A stretch of DNA of 60,804 nucleotides from Burkholderiaceae bacterium (GTDB lineage Bacteria > Pseudomonadota > Gammaproteobacteria > Burkholderiales > Burkholderiaceae_C), in contig JAEUPI010000279.1 of NCBI GenBank assembly GCA_016790175.1, positions 1 to 60,804 of the forward strand. Direction: 5' to 3'. Under the pieces are notes generated by a model that had not been told where the DNA came from, did no database searches, and saw nothing but the letters and a program-made list of their open reading frames with translations. Positions 44,761 through 54,127 of the stretch are shown here, one piece after another. The translations under genes were made by a program, and so were the position numbers. Numbering within the stretch: position 1 is the first letter of the stretch; the number at the start of each line of letters is the position of its first letter.

Positions 44761-45273
44761 ATGGCGACGATCTTTCGCAAGACCGAAAAGGGCCTCGCAG
44801 AAATCGAGACCCGGGCGCATCGCCTCCCGCCGAGGCTGCGTGCCGCGCTGATCATGGTCGACGGCAAGCGCAGCAGCGACGAGCTGCGAACGCTGATATC
44901 CTCCCAGGCCGATGAGACCTTGGCTGCGCTGGTGGCGCAGGGCTACATCGACAAGCTGGCCGAGGTGGCAGCCCCTGTGCCGAAGCCGGCTGCACCTTCC
45001 GGCATTCCCAGTCGGCCGGGCGCTTCGTCGCTGCCGCCCGACACCACGCGTGGCCCGGAATTCACCTTGCTCAAGCGCCAGCTGGTTCGCGAATTCAACG
45101 ATCTCACCGGCCCCACCGGCGAAGTGCTCGCGATCCGGCTCGAAAAGGCGGTCGATCGCCAGGCGCTCGCCACGCTGCTGCCCGCGGCCGGCGAGTTCAT
45201 CGCCAGCGTGCGCGGTGCGGGCAAGGCCAGCGAGTTCCGTCAGCGATTCGCCGATCAGCTCGAGTTCGCCTAG
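44761..45273 (+). CDS. Uncharacterised 170-residue protein
   Basis: Not recognised. The N-terminal part (about 1-65) reads like a small winged-helix or PilZ-type regulatory fold: [49 protein letters not shown] Pro/Ala-rich linker (about 75-100) leads to a helical C-terminal half ([23 protein letters not shown]). No signal peptide or membrane helix is seen. It stands alone between divergent and convergent neighbours, and similar proteins seem common in Burkholderiales. Confidence 0.7.
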   Translation: MATIFRKTEKGLAEIETRAHRLPPRLRAALIMVDGKRSSDELRTLISSQADETLAALVAQGYIDKLAEVAAPVPKPAAPSGIPSRPGASSLPPDTTRGPEFTLLKRQLVREFNDLTGPTGEVLAIRLEKAVDRQALATLLPAAGEFIASVRGAGKASEFRQRFADQLEFA

Positions 45274-45330
45274 ATTCCAGGTCAGGCTCAGCCCTCACGC
45301 GCGAGACGCATTCGGGCCTTCGCCAGCCAC

Positions 45331-45355
45331 GTCTGCGTCCGCAGTGGACGTAGAC
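45331..45355. terminator. Hairpin between convergent genes
   Basis: GTCTGCGTCC (45331-45340) and GGACGTAGAC (45346-45355) pair with one mismatch around a 5-base loop. It lies between the convergent stops at 45273 and 45366, so it may end transcription both ways. No clear T tract follows, so efficiency is uncertain. Confidence 0.4.
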
Positions 45356-45365
45356 CTGCGCGGGC

Positions 45366-46523
45366 TCAGCGCTGTGCCGACTGCTGCGGCGGACGCTGCA
45401 GCGTCAGATCGACGAAGGTCTGCGCATCCTGGTGGATCAGGATGCGCACCGGCAGGTACTGCAAGCCCGGTGCAAACCACATCTGCGCCGTCATGTCGCC
45501 ACCCGGCCGGGCCGCCCGGCGCGGTTTCACGTGCATGGTCGGCACCTCGGCGAACGGCAGCCGCAACAACTCTTCGCCAACGACGTCGTACTGCCACACC
45601 TCCACTCGGCGGGGCAACGCCAGCGGCACCTCGATCATCTGACCCACGCGCAACAGCTGCGGCTGGGTCGTGAAGATCCAGGTCAGCTGCACGAACAGGC
45701 TTGCCTCGTCCTGCACGCCAGGCATGCTCGCCGCCTCGCGTCCTTCGGGGAGCTTGACCCGCTCGGGCTCGAACTGCATCGCCCAGCGGCGATGCCTGAA
45801 GGCCACGCGCTGTTCGCCGGCAAAACGCTGCGGCGTCAGCCCCCGCTCGCTCAGCTCGCCCTCGCTGCTGACGCGTCGCATCAGAATCGGCGCAAAAGGC
45901 GGACCGACCAGCGCTTCCAGGTGCACCTGGTAACGGGTGCCGACCCGGATCCACTCCACCGTGGCATCACCTTGCACCTCGCCGCGGTAGTTGCCCGCCA
46001 AGGTGTAGGCCAGACGCGTGGACGGCGGCCAGTCGAAGGGTTGGGCCGTGCTGGCGGGCGCCGAGGCTGGTGGCGAAGGACCCGCCGAGACGGTCGGCGC
46101 CACCACCTCGGATGCCGGCGCCGCCATCGCGCTGGCCGGCTCCGCCGCCGGGCTCGGCGCGGCGGGCTCCGGCGGCGGCGACTCGACCTGGGCGAGCTGC
46201 ACCGGCTCGGGAGTTGCGGGCACGGCCGACGCTGGCGCCGACGCCGGTGTCGGCGGCTTGGCCGCGGCCACACGCCGGCGCTTGGGCCGGGTCGAGATCG
46301 TTGCCCGTGCGGCCGTCGGCTCCGGTGGCGCCGCGAGCGCGAGCTCACGCACATAGGCCACCTCCATGCGTCGGATCGCGTCTTTCGCGGCGCCGAACCC
46401 GAGCCGGTCCTCGAGCAGCTCGTCGGCGACCCACAGGTGTGCCAGCACGACGACGCACGCCGTGAGCAGCACGCCCGGACGCCGCAGCGGAGCGCGCCGG
46501 GCTGGCGTCAGCGGCCCAACCAT
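45366..46523 (-). CDS. DUF3108 domain protein with N-terminal anchor
   Basis: A 385-residue protein. The first 35 residues hold one membrane helix (VLLTACVVVLAHLWVADELL). A long Pro/Ala-rich linker (about 80-170) resembles TonB-like periplasmic spacers. The C-terminal 200 residues form a DUF3108 domain (RLAYTLAGNYRGEVQGDATVEW, VEVWQYDVVGEELL, GLQYLPVRILIHQD). Function is unknown; periplasmic placement is inferred from topology. The ATG at 46523 overlaps the 3' end of the protease gene. Confidence 0.82.
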   Translation of the reverse strand: MVGPLTPARRAPLRRPGVLLTACVVVLAHLWVADELLEDRLGFGAAKDAIRRMEVAYVRELALAAPPEPTAARATISTRPKRRRVAAAKPPTPASAPASAVPATPEPVQLAQVESPPPEPAAPSPAAEPASAMAAPASEVVAPTVSAGPSPPASAPASTAQPFDWPPSTRLAYTLAGNYRGEVQGDATVEWIRVGTRYQVHLEALVGPPFAPILMRRVSSEGELSERGLTPQRFAGEQRVAFRHRRWAMQFEPERVKLPEGREAASMPGVQDEASLFVQLTWIFTTQPQLLRVGQMIEVPLALPRRVEVWQYDVVGEELLRLPFAEVPTMHVKPRRAARPGGDMTAQMWFAPGLQYLPVRILIHQDAQTFVDLTLQRPPQQSAQR

Positions 46524-48250
46524 GCCCGTCGCAGCTCGGCTGCCGCGCGAGCGGGTTCCGTCTGCAGGCCCAGCCGAACCGTATGCGCGAAGGGCGAGCG
46601 CGAGTCGGCACGCAGCGTCACGTTCTGCAGCCGCTGGTCGCGGACCAACGTGAGGTCGAACGACCGGCCGCTCCTGATCCATTGCAGGGCATCGTCGAGC
46701 TTGCGTATGCGCCAGCCGTCCACGGCCAGCAGCTCGTCGCCCGCACTGAGGCCCGCCTGCGCCGCGGGGCCGCCGGCGAGCACGTTCTTCACCTGGACGC
46801 CGGTCACCGGACCCTCGCTGAGCCGCAGACCCAGGCTGGCCGCAAACGATGCCTTGTCCTCCTGCCATTGCACCCCAGCGGCCTCGAGCAGGCCCTGCAG
46901 CGGCAGGTCCTGCACACCATGCACCCACGACGCCAGTTCGCGCGCATACGAACGCCCCGCGGCGGCGTTCAGGGCTCGACGCAGGTCGTCTTCGCTGACC
47001 GGCCCGGCACGGCCAGCCCGCCACAGGCCACGCAACACCGCATCGAGAGAACTGCCGTCACGGCGCAGCGTCAGGTCCAGGGCCAGCGCAACCAATGCGC
47101 CCTTGGCGTAGTAGCTCACCGTGGCATTCGGCGTGTTCTCGTCGATGCGATAGAACTTGACCCAGGCATCGAAGCTCGCATCGGCCACGCTTTGCACATG
47201 CCGCCCGGGCATCGTGCGCACGTTGTTCACGCTCTTGGCCAGCAGCCGCAGGTAGCGCGCCGGGTCGATCAGTCCGGCGCGCAACAGCAGCAGATCGTCG
47301 TAGTACGAGGTCGCGCCTTCGAACAGCCACAGCGCACGCGTGTAGTTCTCGCGGTCGTAGTCGTAAGTCGCGAATTCGCTCGGGCGCAAGCGCTTCACGT
47401 GCCACGCATGGAAGTACTCGTGGCTGATCAGACCAAGCAGATCGACATAGGCCTCGTCGGCCAAGCCCATGCCTGCACGCGGCAGGCTTCGTCGCGAAGC
47501 CAGCAGCGCCGTGCTGGCGCGATGCTCCAGTCCGCCGTGCCCGTCGTCGATGACCTGCAGCATGAACACGTAGCGCTCGAACGGAGGCCTTGCGCGCTTT
47601 CCGCGGCCGTGCCAGAAGGCGATCTGCGTCTCGCAGATGCGCTCGGTATCGTCGAGCAGACGCTGTCCGTCGAATCCAGGCCAGGCCCCCGAAACGACAA
47701 ACTCGTGCGGCACGCCCCGCACGGTGAAATGCCCACGCCAGAATGGTCCGAGTTCGAACGGATGGTCGAGCAGTTCGTCGTAGTCGTCGCTTTCGAAGCG
47801 ATGCGCGCGCCCCGCACCGACCGCGCGCATGGCCGTGGCCACCTGCCAGCCTCGCGGCAGGCCGCGCAATTGCACGGCGTGCGGCTCGCGCTCGCGGCCG
47901 TGCACGCGCAGACAGAGGCTGGTTGCGTTGAAGAAGCCGCGCCGTCCGTCGAGAAACGCTGTTCGCACCGAGGTGTCGAAGGCATAGACCAGACAAGTCA
48001 CTTCCAGCGCCGCGATGCCACGGCAGCGCGCCAGCCAGCGCGCCTTGTCGAGTTGCTCGAGCCGCAGTGCCCGGCCGCCCTGCCTGGCCTGCAACGACGA
48101 CAGATGCCGCGAAAACTCGCGCACCAGGTAGCTGCCGGGGATCCAGACCGGCAGGCTCAGGACTTGCTCGGCGGCGGGCCGAGGCACCCGGAGCGTGACC
48201 CGATACTGATGAGCGCGCGGATCAGCCGGCTCGATGCGGTACTCGATCAT
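46508..48250 (-). CDS. M61-family PDZ-domain protease
   Basis: A 580-residue metallopeptidase of the glycyl aminopeptidase (M61) type. The N-terminal beta domain begins with YRIEPADPRAHQYRVTL. The zinc site HEYFHAWH is at residues 277-284, with the third ligand in WLFEGATSYYDDL. A C-terminal PDZ domain covers about residues 475-560 (VLAGGPAAQAGLSAGDELLAVDG as segments). No signal peptide is seen, so it is probably cytosolic. The stop overlaps the DUF3108 gene. Confidence 0.92.
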   Translation of the reverse strand: MIEYRIEPADPRAHQYRVTLRVPRPAAEQVLSLPVWIPGSYLVREFSRHLSSLQARQGGRALRLEQLDKARWLARCRGIAALEVTCLVYAFDTSVRTAFLDGRRGFFNATSLCLRVHGREREPHAVQLRGLPRGWQVATAMRAVGAGRAHRFESDDYDELLDHPFELGPFWRGHFTVRGVPHEFVVSGAWPGFDGQRLLDDTERICETQIAFWHGRGKRARPPFERYVFMLQVIDDGHGGLEHRASTALLASRRSLPRAGMGLADEAYVDLLGLISHEYFHAWHVKRLRPSEFATYDYDRENYTRALWLFEGATSYYDDLLLLRAGLIDPARYLRLLAKSVNNVRTMPGRHVQSVADASFDAWVKFYRIDENTPNATVSYYAKGALVALALDLTLRRDGSSLDAVLRGLWRAGRAGPVSEDDLRRALNAAAGRSYARELASWVHGVQDLPLQGLLEAAGVQWQEDKASFAASLGLRLSEGPVTGVQVKNVLAGGPAAQAGLSAGDELLAVDGWRIRKLDDALQWIRSGRSFDLTLVRDQRLQNVTLRADSRSPFAHTVRLGLQTEPARAAAELRRAWLGR

Positions 48251-48350
48251 TCGCGTCGATTGTCGCCCGGCGAGGACCTTGCACGCACCGGAGGCGGCTC
48301 AGGCGGCGGGCCCTGCGCCCATCGCCGAACTCGAGGACCTTGTTGCGGCG

Positions 48351-49088
48351 TCAGCTCTTCTTCGCGGCAGCGCTCAGGCGGGATTCGAGCACGTCGAGGC
48401 CCACCGCACCGGGCGAGCGCGTGCCGTCTTCGTAGACCACGGCCGGGGTGCCGTTGACACGATGCTTGCTGCCCAACGACCGGTTGCGATCGAGCGCCGC
48501 GGTGTCGCACTTGCCCATGGCCTTGGGCGGCGAGACACCGTCGACCATCCAGTCGCGCCAGGTCTTGGCCGGGTCCTTCGCACACCAGATGTCCTTGGCC
48601 TTTGTTGTGGAGTCGGGTCCGAGGATGGGGTACAGGAAGGTGTAGATCGACACGTCCTTCAGTGCGAGCAGGTCGCGCTCGAGCTTCTTGCAGTAGCCGC
48701 AGTTCGGATCGCCGAAGACGACCAGCTTGCGCGTGCCCGTGCCCTGGCGGATCAGGATCGCGTCCTTCAGCGGCAAGCCGGCAAAATCGATCTGCGTCAG
48801 CTTGGTGATGCGCGCCTCGGTCAGATCGGTCCGGGTCTTGGTGTCGAACAGGTGCCCCTGGATCAGGTAATTGCCCTGCTCGTCCGTATAGAGCACCTCC
48901 GCACCGATGCGCACTTCGAAGATCCCGGGGATCGGCGTCTTGCTGACTTCGTCGATGACCGGAAAGTTGGGCAGCCGCTCCGGCAGGTTCTTGCGGATGG
49001 CGGCTTCGTCGGCAAGGGCAGCCAGCGGCATGGCCAGCGCCAGGAGCGCGGCGGCGGCATGCCGCCACCAAGGAATTTGTCGTGTCAT
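48351..49088 (-). CDS. dsbC: Thiol:disulfide interchange protein, DsbC-type
   Basis: A 245-residue periplasmic disulfide isomerase. The signal peptide (HAAAALLALAMPLAALA) precedes a DsbC N-terminal dimerisation domain (VRIGAEVLYTDEQGNYLIQG). The thioredoxin fold carries C130-G-Y-C133 in FGDPNCGYCKKLE and the cis-Pro in NGTPAVVYEDG. It repairs wrongly paired disulfides with DsbD. It lies nine bases after the UbiH-like gene, so the two may be co-transcribed. Confidence 0.93.
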   Translation of the reverse strand: MTRQIPWWRHAAAALLALAMPLAALADEAAIRKNLPERLPNFPVIDEVSKTPIPGIFEVRIGAEVLYTDEQGNYLIQGHLFDTKTRTDLTEARITKLTQIDFAGLPLKDAILIRQGTGTRKLVVFGDPNCGYCKKLERDLLALKDVSIYTFLYPILGPDSTTKAKDIWCAKDPAKTWRDWMVDGVSPPKAMGKCDTAALDRNRSLGSKHRVNGTPAVVYEDGTRSPGAVGLDVLESRLSAAAKKS

Positions 49089-49096
49089 GAGGATCC

Positions 49097-50203
49097 TCAA
49101 CGGCCCAGCGCCTGAGCAGCCAGCCAGCGCTTGGCCGGCGCGGCATGGTTCAGCAGAGTGAGGCCGCGGTTGCGAAGTTCCCGCAGCAGCGGTTGCGAGT
49201 GCGCGAAAGTGTGCAGCAATCCGTCGGTCAGGTGGGCCATCGCCCGCGTCGGCCCCGAGCGTTCGCGCGCATAACGCCGCAGCAGTCGTTCGTCGCCGAC
49301 GCCGCGCCAGGCTTCGCGCGCTGCCAGCACGGCGGCCAGAGTGGCCACGTCGGCCAGGCCCAGGTTGAGTCCTTGCCCGGCCAGCGGATGCACCACATGG
49401 GCCGCGTCGCCGATCAGTGCCCAGCCCGGTCCACAGACGCGGTCGGCCATCGCGATCGCCAGCGGCCAAGCGGCCCTCGTGCCTTCCAGTCGCAGGCGGC
49501 CGCAGCGGCCTTCGCTCGCGCGCTGCAACTCGGCCTCGAACGGCTCGGCGTCCAAGGCCAGCAGCTCGCGCGCGCGGTTCTCGGGCAGCGACCAGACCAG
49601 CCCGTACGAATGGCCCGCGAGCGGCCGGTCGAAAGGCAACAGCGCCAGCACGTCCGGTGTGCGAAACCACTGGCAGGCCACCCCGTCGTGACCTCGGTCG
49701 CTCGTCAACCGGGCTGCGACCGCGAGTTGCCCATAGGCGTGGCGATCGAAGGACACCCCGAACCACGACCGGGCCTCGGAATCCTTGCCCTCAGCCAGCA
49801 CGGTGAGCGCGGCCTCAAGTGGGCCGTCGCGGCGCTGCACGTGCGGGGCGAACTGAAGGGCGTCGGCCAGTGCCGCATCGAGCGCGGGCGCCTCGACGAT
49901 CCACGCGAGTGCCTCGACACATTGTTTCCAGGCCGAGAACTCCAGCAGCGCGCCAGCGGCATCGCCACGCACGCGCATGTCGTAGACCGGCGTCACCGCA
50001 TCGGCCGGCAGCGCCTGCCATACCCGCAGGCGCTCCAGCAGCTCGCGCGAGGCGGCGTTGAGCGCGTAGGTGCGTATGTCGGGGTCCTTCGGGTTGTGGC
50101 GGGCCGGGCTCAGCGCCACGCGCAGGCCCAGAGGCCCGAGTGCCAACGCGAACGCACTGGCGACCGCACCGCTGCCTTTGATCTGCACGTCCACCGGGGT
50201 CAT
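49097..50203 (-). CDS. UbiH/Coq6-type FAD monooxygenase
   Basis: A 368-residue flavoprotein hydroxylase, likely for the ubiquinone ring. GSGAVASAFALALGPLGL is a modified FAD dinucleotide loop (GSGAVAS in place of GGGPAG). The later motif WALIGDAAHVVHPLAGQGLNLGL (read as segments) is the conserved UbiH/F FAD-binding GD motif. Length is slightly under the usual 390-400 residues. The short N-terminus rests on ATG 50203; a longer frame reaches 50332 but lacks family similarity. Confidence 0.85.
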   Translation of the reverse strand: MTPVDVQIKGSGAVASAFALALGPLGLRVALSPARHNPKDPDIRTYALNAASRELLERLRVWQALPADAVTPVYDMRVRGDAAGALLEFSAWKQCVEALAWIVEAPALDAALADALQFAPHVQRRDGPLEAALTVLAEGKDSEARSWFGVSFDRHAYGQLAVAARLTSDRGHDGVACQWFRTPDVLALLPFDRPLAGHSYGLVWSLPENRARELLALDAEPFEAELQRASEGRCGRLRLEGTRAAWPLAIAMADRVCGPGWALIGDAAHVVHPLAGQGLNLGLADVATLAAVLAAREAWRGVGDERLLRRYARERSGPTRAMAHLTDGLLHTFAHSQPLLRELRNRGLTLLNHAAPAKRWLAAQALGR

Positions 50204-50238
50204 CAGCGCCCGCCCGGCCGCCCGAAGGGCGATGTGCT

Positions 50239-50251
50239 CCCCCTCGGGGGG
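50239..50251. repeat. Short C/G palindrome, dispersed-repeat type
   Basis: CCCCCTCGGGGGG forms a 5-base perfect stem in the divergent gap between the UbiH-like and MOSC genes. The surrounding CTCCCCCTCGGGGGGCAGC wording resembles a dispersed intergenic repeat seen widely in Burkholderiales genomes. That comparison is from memory. Confidence 0.4.
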
Positions 50252-50330
50252 CAGCAAATGCAGCGAGCTCGGAGGTCCATAGAGCCATTGTAGGAAGTCG
50301 CTGCAGGCGCTTAGGCACAATGCAGGCGCC

Positions 50331-51188
50331 ATGTCAGCGTCTCAAACCGTCACCATCGCCGGCCTGTTCCTGCACCCGGTGAAGTCATGTGCCCGCGTGT
50401 CCGTCGACCGCGCTCGACTGATCGACACCGGTCTCGAATGGGACCGCGAGTGGATGGTGGTGGACGCCTCCGGTGAGTTCGTCTCGCAGCGCGATTTGCC
50501 TCGCATGGCGCTGGTGCAGCCCAGCTTGCGCGGCAACGACATGGTGTTGCGCGCTCCGGGCATGTTGGCCCTGCATGTGTCGCTCGATGCGGTGGAGGAG
50601 CCCTGCCGCGTGCGCATCTGGGACGACACCGTGGCCGCCTACGACATGGGCGACCTGGCCGCGCAGTGGTTCAGCGACTTCCTCGGCCGGAGGCTTCGGC
50701 TGGCGCGCTTCGACCCCGAGTTCCACCGTCGCTGCGACCCCGAGTGGACCGGCCCGGTTGAGGCACAGACGGCGTTTGCCGACGGCTTCCCGCTGCTGGT
50801 CGTGTCGAGCGCTGCGATCGACGAGTTGAATCGCCGGCTGCAGGCGCTGGGCCGTTCGCCGGTGGACAGCGCGCGCTTCCGGCCCAATCTGGTGCTGGAC
50901 GGCCTGGATGCGCACGGCGAGGACTGGCTGGAGCGAATCACCTTCGACACGCCTGGCGGGGCCGTCGTGCTGCGACCGGTGAAGCCCTGCTCGCGTTGCT
51001 CGATCCCCGATGTCGATCCGCATCGCGGCGCCGCCGACAGCGCGGTGGGCGACGTCATCACCGGCTATCGAGCTGACGCGCGTCTGGGCGGGCAGATCAC
51101 GTTCGGCATGAACACGATTGTCGAGGCTGGCGTCGATGCTGAGTTGCACCTCGGCATGACCGGCAGCGCGTCGATCAAGTTCGACTGA
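50331..51188 (+). CDS. MOSC-domain protein (molybdenum cofactor-binding type)
   Basis: A 285-residue protein with an N-terminal MOSC beta-barrel (GLFLHPVKSCARVSVDRARL, DREWMVVDASGEFVSQR) and a C-terminal MOSC domain. The latter includes DSARFRPNLVLDG and KPCSRCSIPDVDP with Cys220 and Cys223; the family uses one such Cys to bind the cofactor sulfur or metal. It is related to YcbX/mARC reductases of N-hydroxylated compounds, but no fused ferredoxin domain is present. The ATG at 50331 opens the gene. Confidence 0.9.
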   Translation: MSASQTVTIAGLFLHPVKSCARVSVDRARLIDTGLEWDREWMVVDASGEFVSQRDLPRMALVQPSLRGNDMVLRAPGMLALHVSLDAVEEPCRVRIWDDTVAAYDMGDLAAQWFSDFLGRRLRLARFDPEFHRRCDPEWTGPVEAQTAFADGFPLLVVSSAAIDELNRRLQALGRSPVDSARFRPNLVLDGLDAHGEDWLERITFDTPGGAVVLRPVKPCSRCSIPDVDPHRGAADSAVGDVITGYRADARLGGQITFGMNTIVEAGVDAELHLGMTGSASIKFD

Positions 51189-51268
51189 GCCGACCCGCCT
51201 CGTAGAATCTCGGCATCGCCCTCGCCGGCACGAATCGCCCGGCCCCACCCCCACCGAAAGCAGCGCCC

Positions 51269-52363
51269 ATGGGCCTCAAGTGCGGCATCGTGGGCTTGCC
51301 CAATGTCGGCAAGTCCACCCTGTTCAACGCCCTCACCAAGGCCGGTATCGCGGCCGAGAACTATCCGTTCTGCACCATCGAGCCGAACGTCGGCGTCGTC
51401 GAACTCCCTGACCCGAGGCTCGCGGCGCTTGCCGCGATCGTCAAGCCCGAGCGCGTGGTGCCGGCGATCGTGGAGTTCGTCGACATCGCCGGCCTGGTGG
51501 CCGGCGCCAGCAAGGGCGAAGGCCTGGGCAACCAGTTTCTCTCGCACATCCGGGAGACCGACGCGATCGTCAACGTGGTGCGCTGCTTCGAGGACCCGAA
51601 CGTGATCCACGTGGCGGGCAAGGTCGACCCGGTGGCCGACATCGAGGTGATCCAGACCGAACTCTGCCTGGCCGACCTGACCACGGTGGAGAAGAGCCTG
51701 CAACGCAATCTCAAGCTGGCCAAGGCCGGTGGCGACAAGGAGGCGCAGCGACTGGTCGACGTGCTCGGCAAGTGCCTGGCTGTGCTCAACGAGGCCAGGC
51801 CGGTGCGCGGCATTGCCTTCAGTCGCGAGGAGCTGGCAGTGCTCAAGCCGCTGTGCCTCATCACCGCCAAGCCGGCGATGTTCGTCGCCAACGTGGCCGA
51901 AGACGGTTTTCAGCACAACCCGTTGCTCGACAGGTTGACGGCGTATGCCGAGCGGCAGAACGCGCCGGTGGTAGCCATCTGCGCCAAGACCGAGGCCGAA
52001 TTGGCCGACATGGGCGACGATGACCGCGCCCTCTTCCTGGCCGAAATGGGGCAGGTCGAACCCGGACTGGACCGTCTGGTGCGTGCGGCCTTCAAGCTGC
52101 TCGGGTTGCAGACCTACTTCACCGCCGGCGAGAAGGAGGTGCGCGCATGGACCATCCATATTGGCGACACCGCTCCGCAGGCTGCCGGTGTGATCCACAC
52201 CGACTTCGAGCGTGGCTTCATCCGTGCGCAGACCATCGCGTATGCCGACTTCATCGCCTGCAAGGGCGAACAGGGCGCGAAGGATGCCGGCAAGATGCGC
52301 GCCGAAGGCAAGGAATACGTGGTCAAAGACGGCGACGTGATGAACTTCCTGTTCAACGTCTGA
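51269..52363 (+). CDS. ychF: Redox-regulated ATPase/GTPase YchF
   Basis: A 364-residue Obg-family P-loop protein associated with ribosomes. Walker A GLPNVGKS is at residues 9-16. [39 protein letters not shown] and a coiled-coil insertion (about 135-200) follow. The C-terminal TGS domain reads [13 protein letters not shown] and DVMNFLFNV. In other bacteria it binds ATP rather than GTP and affects oxidative-stress response. TAGAAT at 51204-51209 is a possible -10 box. Confidence 0.97.
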   Translation: MGLKCGIVGLPNVGKSTLFNALTKAGIAAENYPFCTIEPNVGVVELPDPRLAALAAIVKPERVVPAIVEFVDIAGLVAGASKGEGLGNQFLSHIRETDAIVNVVRCFEDPNVIHVAGKVDPVADIEVIQTELCLADLTTVEKSLQRNLKLAKAGGDKEAQRLVDVLGKCLAVLNEARPVRGIAFSREELAVLKPLCLITAKPAMFVANVAEDGFQHNPLLDRLTAYAERQNAPVVAICAKTEAELADMGDDDRALFLAEMGQVEPGLDRLVRAAFKLLGLQTYFTAGEKEVRAWTIHIGDTAPQAAGVIHTDFERGFIRAQTIAYADFIACKGEQGAKDAGKMRAEGKEYVVKDGDVMNFLFNV

Positions 52364-52468
52364 GCTGTGGGCGCTCGGCTGAGCCGGGCAGGCGAGGTAC
52401 TCGCGACAGTTATGTCAGCGTGCGCACACATCAAGAGAAGACTCGCACCCGGTACTCTTCGCTGGATT

Positions 52469-52495
52469 TTGGCACTCGATTGGTCGGAGTGCTAA
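52469..52495. promoter_or_regulatory. CIRCE operator (HrcA site) upstream of rpoH
   Basis: TTGGCACTC (52469-52477), nine bases, then GAGTGCTAA (52487-52495). This differs from the CIRCE consensus TTAGCACTC-N9-GAGTGCTAA at one base. HrcA binds CIRCE and represses heat-shock genes in the absence of heat. Its position directly before rpoH implies HrcA control of the heat-shock sigma factor, as reported for some betaproteobacteria. Confidence 0.88.
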
Positions 52496-52498
52496 TAT
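52469..52498 (+). promoter_or_regulatory. Sigma-70-like promoter of rpoH overlapping CIRCE
   Basis: TTGGCA (52469-52474) and TAATAT (52493-52498) are separated by 18 bases, close to the housekeeping consensus. They lie on the two arms of the CIRCE repeat, so a bound HrcA dimer would block RNA polymerase. The predicted transcription start is near 52505, which favours ATG 52538 over GTG 52511 as the rpoH start. Confidence 0.65.
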
Positions 52499-52537
52499 TC
52501 AGGAACTAAAGTGGATACCCGAGGCTCACAGTCGGCC

Positions 52538-53461
52538 ATGAACGCTACCGCTTCGAATGCCCTTGCTGTCCGCGATCCCTGGGCGCTGGTGCCGTCGCTA
52601 GGCAACCTGGACGCCTACATCTCGGCCGTGAACCGAATTCCGCTGCTCAGCGCCGACGAAGAGGCTTCGCTGGGTAAGCGGCTGCGCGACGAAGGCGACC
52701 TGCAGGCGGCCGGCCGGCTGGTGCTCTCACACTTGCGACTGGTGGTGTCGGTCTCGCGCCAGTATCTGGGCTACGGCCTGCCGCACGGCGACCTCATCCA
52801 GGAAGGCAACGTCGGCCTGATGAAGGCCGTGAAGCGCTTCGACCCCGACCAGGGCGTGCGTTTGGTGAGCTACGCACTGCACTGGATTCGCGCCGAGATT
52901 CACGAGTACATCCTGCGCAACTGGCGGCTGGTGAAGCTGGCCACCACGAAGGCGCAACGCAAGTTGTTCTTCAACCTGCGCTCGATGAAGCAGCAGTTGA
53001 AGGACGATGCCGCCGACGGCCAGACGCATCGCAACACGCTCACGCCCGCCGAGGTGCAGCGGGTGGCCGACGAGCTGAAGGTCAAGCCGGAAGAAGTCGT
53101 CGAGATGGAAACCCGCATGGCCGGGGGCGACGTCGCGCTGGAGCCGCAGACCGACGACGGCGAGGAGACCTTCGCGCCGATCGCCTACCTGGCCGACGAA
53201 TCGGGCGAGCCGACGCAGGTGCTGGAGTCCTTGCGTCGCGACCGGCTTGCCAGCGCCGGAATCGGTGTCGCCCTGGACGTGCTGGACGCGCGCAGCCGCC
53301 GCATCGTCGAGCAGCGCTGGCTGGCCGTGAATGACGATGCGTCAGGCGGCATGACGCTGCACGAGCTGGCCGCCGAGTACGGCGTCAGCGCCGAACGCGT
53401 GCGCCAGATCGAGGTCGCCGCGCTGAAGAAGATGCGCAAGGCCCTAGAGGTGATGGCCTGA
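52538..53461 (+). CDS. rpoH: Heat-shock sigma factor RpoH (sigma-32)
   Basis: A 307-residue sigma factor for heat-shock promoters. Region 1.2 (LDAYISAVNRIPLLSADEE), region 2 (LVVSVSRQYLGYGLPHGDLIQ, MKAVKRFDPDQGVRLVSYA, WIRAEIHEYIL) and region 4 (LHELAAEYGVSAERVRQIE) are all present. The RpoH-box segment lies around residue 130 (RKLFFNLRSMKQ). The start is uncertain: GTG 52511 has AGGA six bases upstream, but the promoter layout places the transcript start at about 52505. A CIRCE element precedes it. Confidence 0.95.
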   Translation: MNATASNALAVRDPWALVPSLGNLDAYISAVNRIPLLSADEEASLGKRLRDEGDLQAAGRLVLSHLRLVVSVSRQYLGYGLPHGDLIQEGNVGLMKAVKRFDPDQGVRLVSYALHWIRAEIHEYILRNWRLVKLATTKAQRKLFFNLRSMKQQLKDDAADGQTHRNTLTPAEVQRVADELKVKPEEVVEMETRMAGGDVALEPQTDDGEETFAPIAYLADESGEPTQVLESLRRDRLASAGIGVALDVLDARSRRIVEQRWLAVNDDASGGMTLHELAAEYGVSAERVRQIEVAALKKMRKALEVMA

Positions 53462-53488
53462 GCGGCACACGCCGCCGCGATCAACACA

Positions 53489-54127
53489 CTAGGCGCCGCG
53501 CTCTGCGAGCAGCGAGCGCACGTCTTCCTCGAGCGCCTTCGCACCCGCGCCGTGCCGGCTGAAGAGGCGGATTCGGCCCTGCGTGTCGAACACGTAGGCG
53601 CCGGCCGTGTGGTCGATCGTGTAGCTGGTCTCGGTGCGCCCCGGCACCTTGGCGTAGAAGACCTTGAACTCCTTGGCCGCCTGCTTGATCTGCTCGCTGC
53701 TGCCGCGCAGGCCAACGAAACCGGCGTTGAAGTTGTCGACATACGCCTTCAGCACGGCGGCGCTGTCGCGCTCCGGGTCCACGGTCACGAAGACACCCTG
53801 CAGCTTGTCGGCCTCCGGCCCCAGGGCGCGACGCACCTCCGAGAGCTCGGCCATCGTGGTCGGGCAGACGTCAGGGCATTGGGTGTAGCCGAAGAAGACC
53901 ACGACGATTCGGCCCTTGAATTCGGTCAGGCTCCTGTTCTTGCCGTCCGCATCGGGCAACTCGAGGCTGCGCGCGTACTCGGCGCCGGTGATGTCGATCG
54001 AGCGGAACGACGCCTTCTTGGCCGGTGCCGCGGTCTCGGCCTCAGGGCTGGCTTTCTTGTCGCAGCCGCTGACAACGCCCAGAGCGCTGAGCGACAACAG
54101 GCAAATCCGGAGCAGCAGACGTTTCAT
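53489..54127 (-). CDS. SCO1/SenC copper chaperone lipoprotein
   Basis: A 212-residue protein that delivers copper to the CuA site of cytochrome oxidase. The signal ends [10 protein letters not shown] with lipidated Cys22. The thioredoxin fold holds the copper motif C84-P-D-V-C88 and a downstream His in [13 protein letters not shown]. It is the last gene of the cox operon and overlaps the ctaB stop by four bases. Confidence 0.95.
   Translation of the reverse strand: MKRLLLRICLLSLSALGVVSGCDKKASPEAETAAPAKKASFRSIDITGAEYARSLELPDADGKNRSLTEFKGRIVVVFFGYTQCPDVCPTTMAELSEVRRALGPEADKLQGVFVTVDPERDSAAVLKAYVDNFNAGFVGLRGSSEQIKQAAKEFKVFYAKVPGRTETSYTIDHTAGAYVFDTQGRIRLFSRHGAGAKALEEDVRSLLAERGA

Noticed and set aside
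45432-47111. 559-codon open frame on the plus strand
   Set aside because: It spans the complements of the DUF3108 and M61 genes and has low-complexity Arg/Gly runs. Both antisense genes have strong motifs.
52511-52537. GTG 52511 as the rpoH start
   Set aside because: It has AGGA six bases upstream, but the predicted transcript begins at about 52505, leaving almost no leader. ATG 52538 is preferred; the GTG stays a possible alternative.
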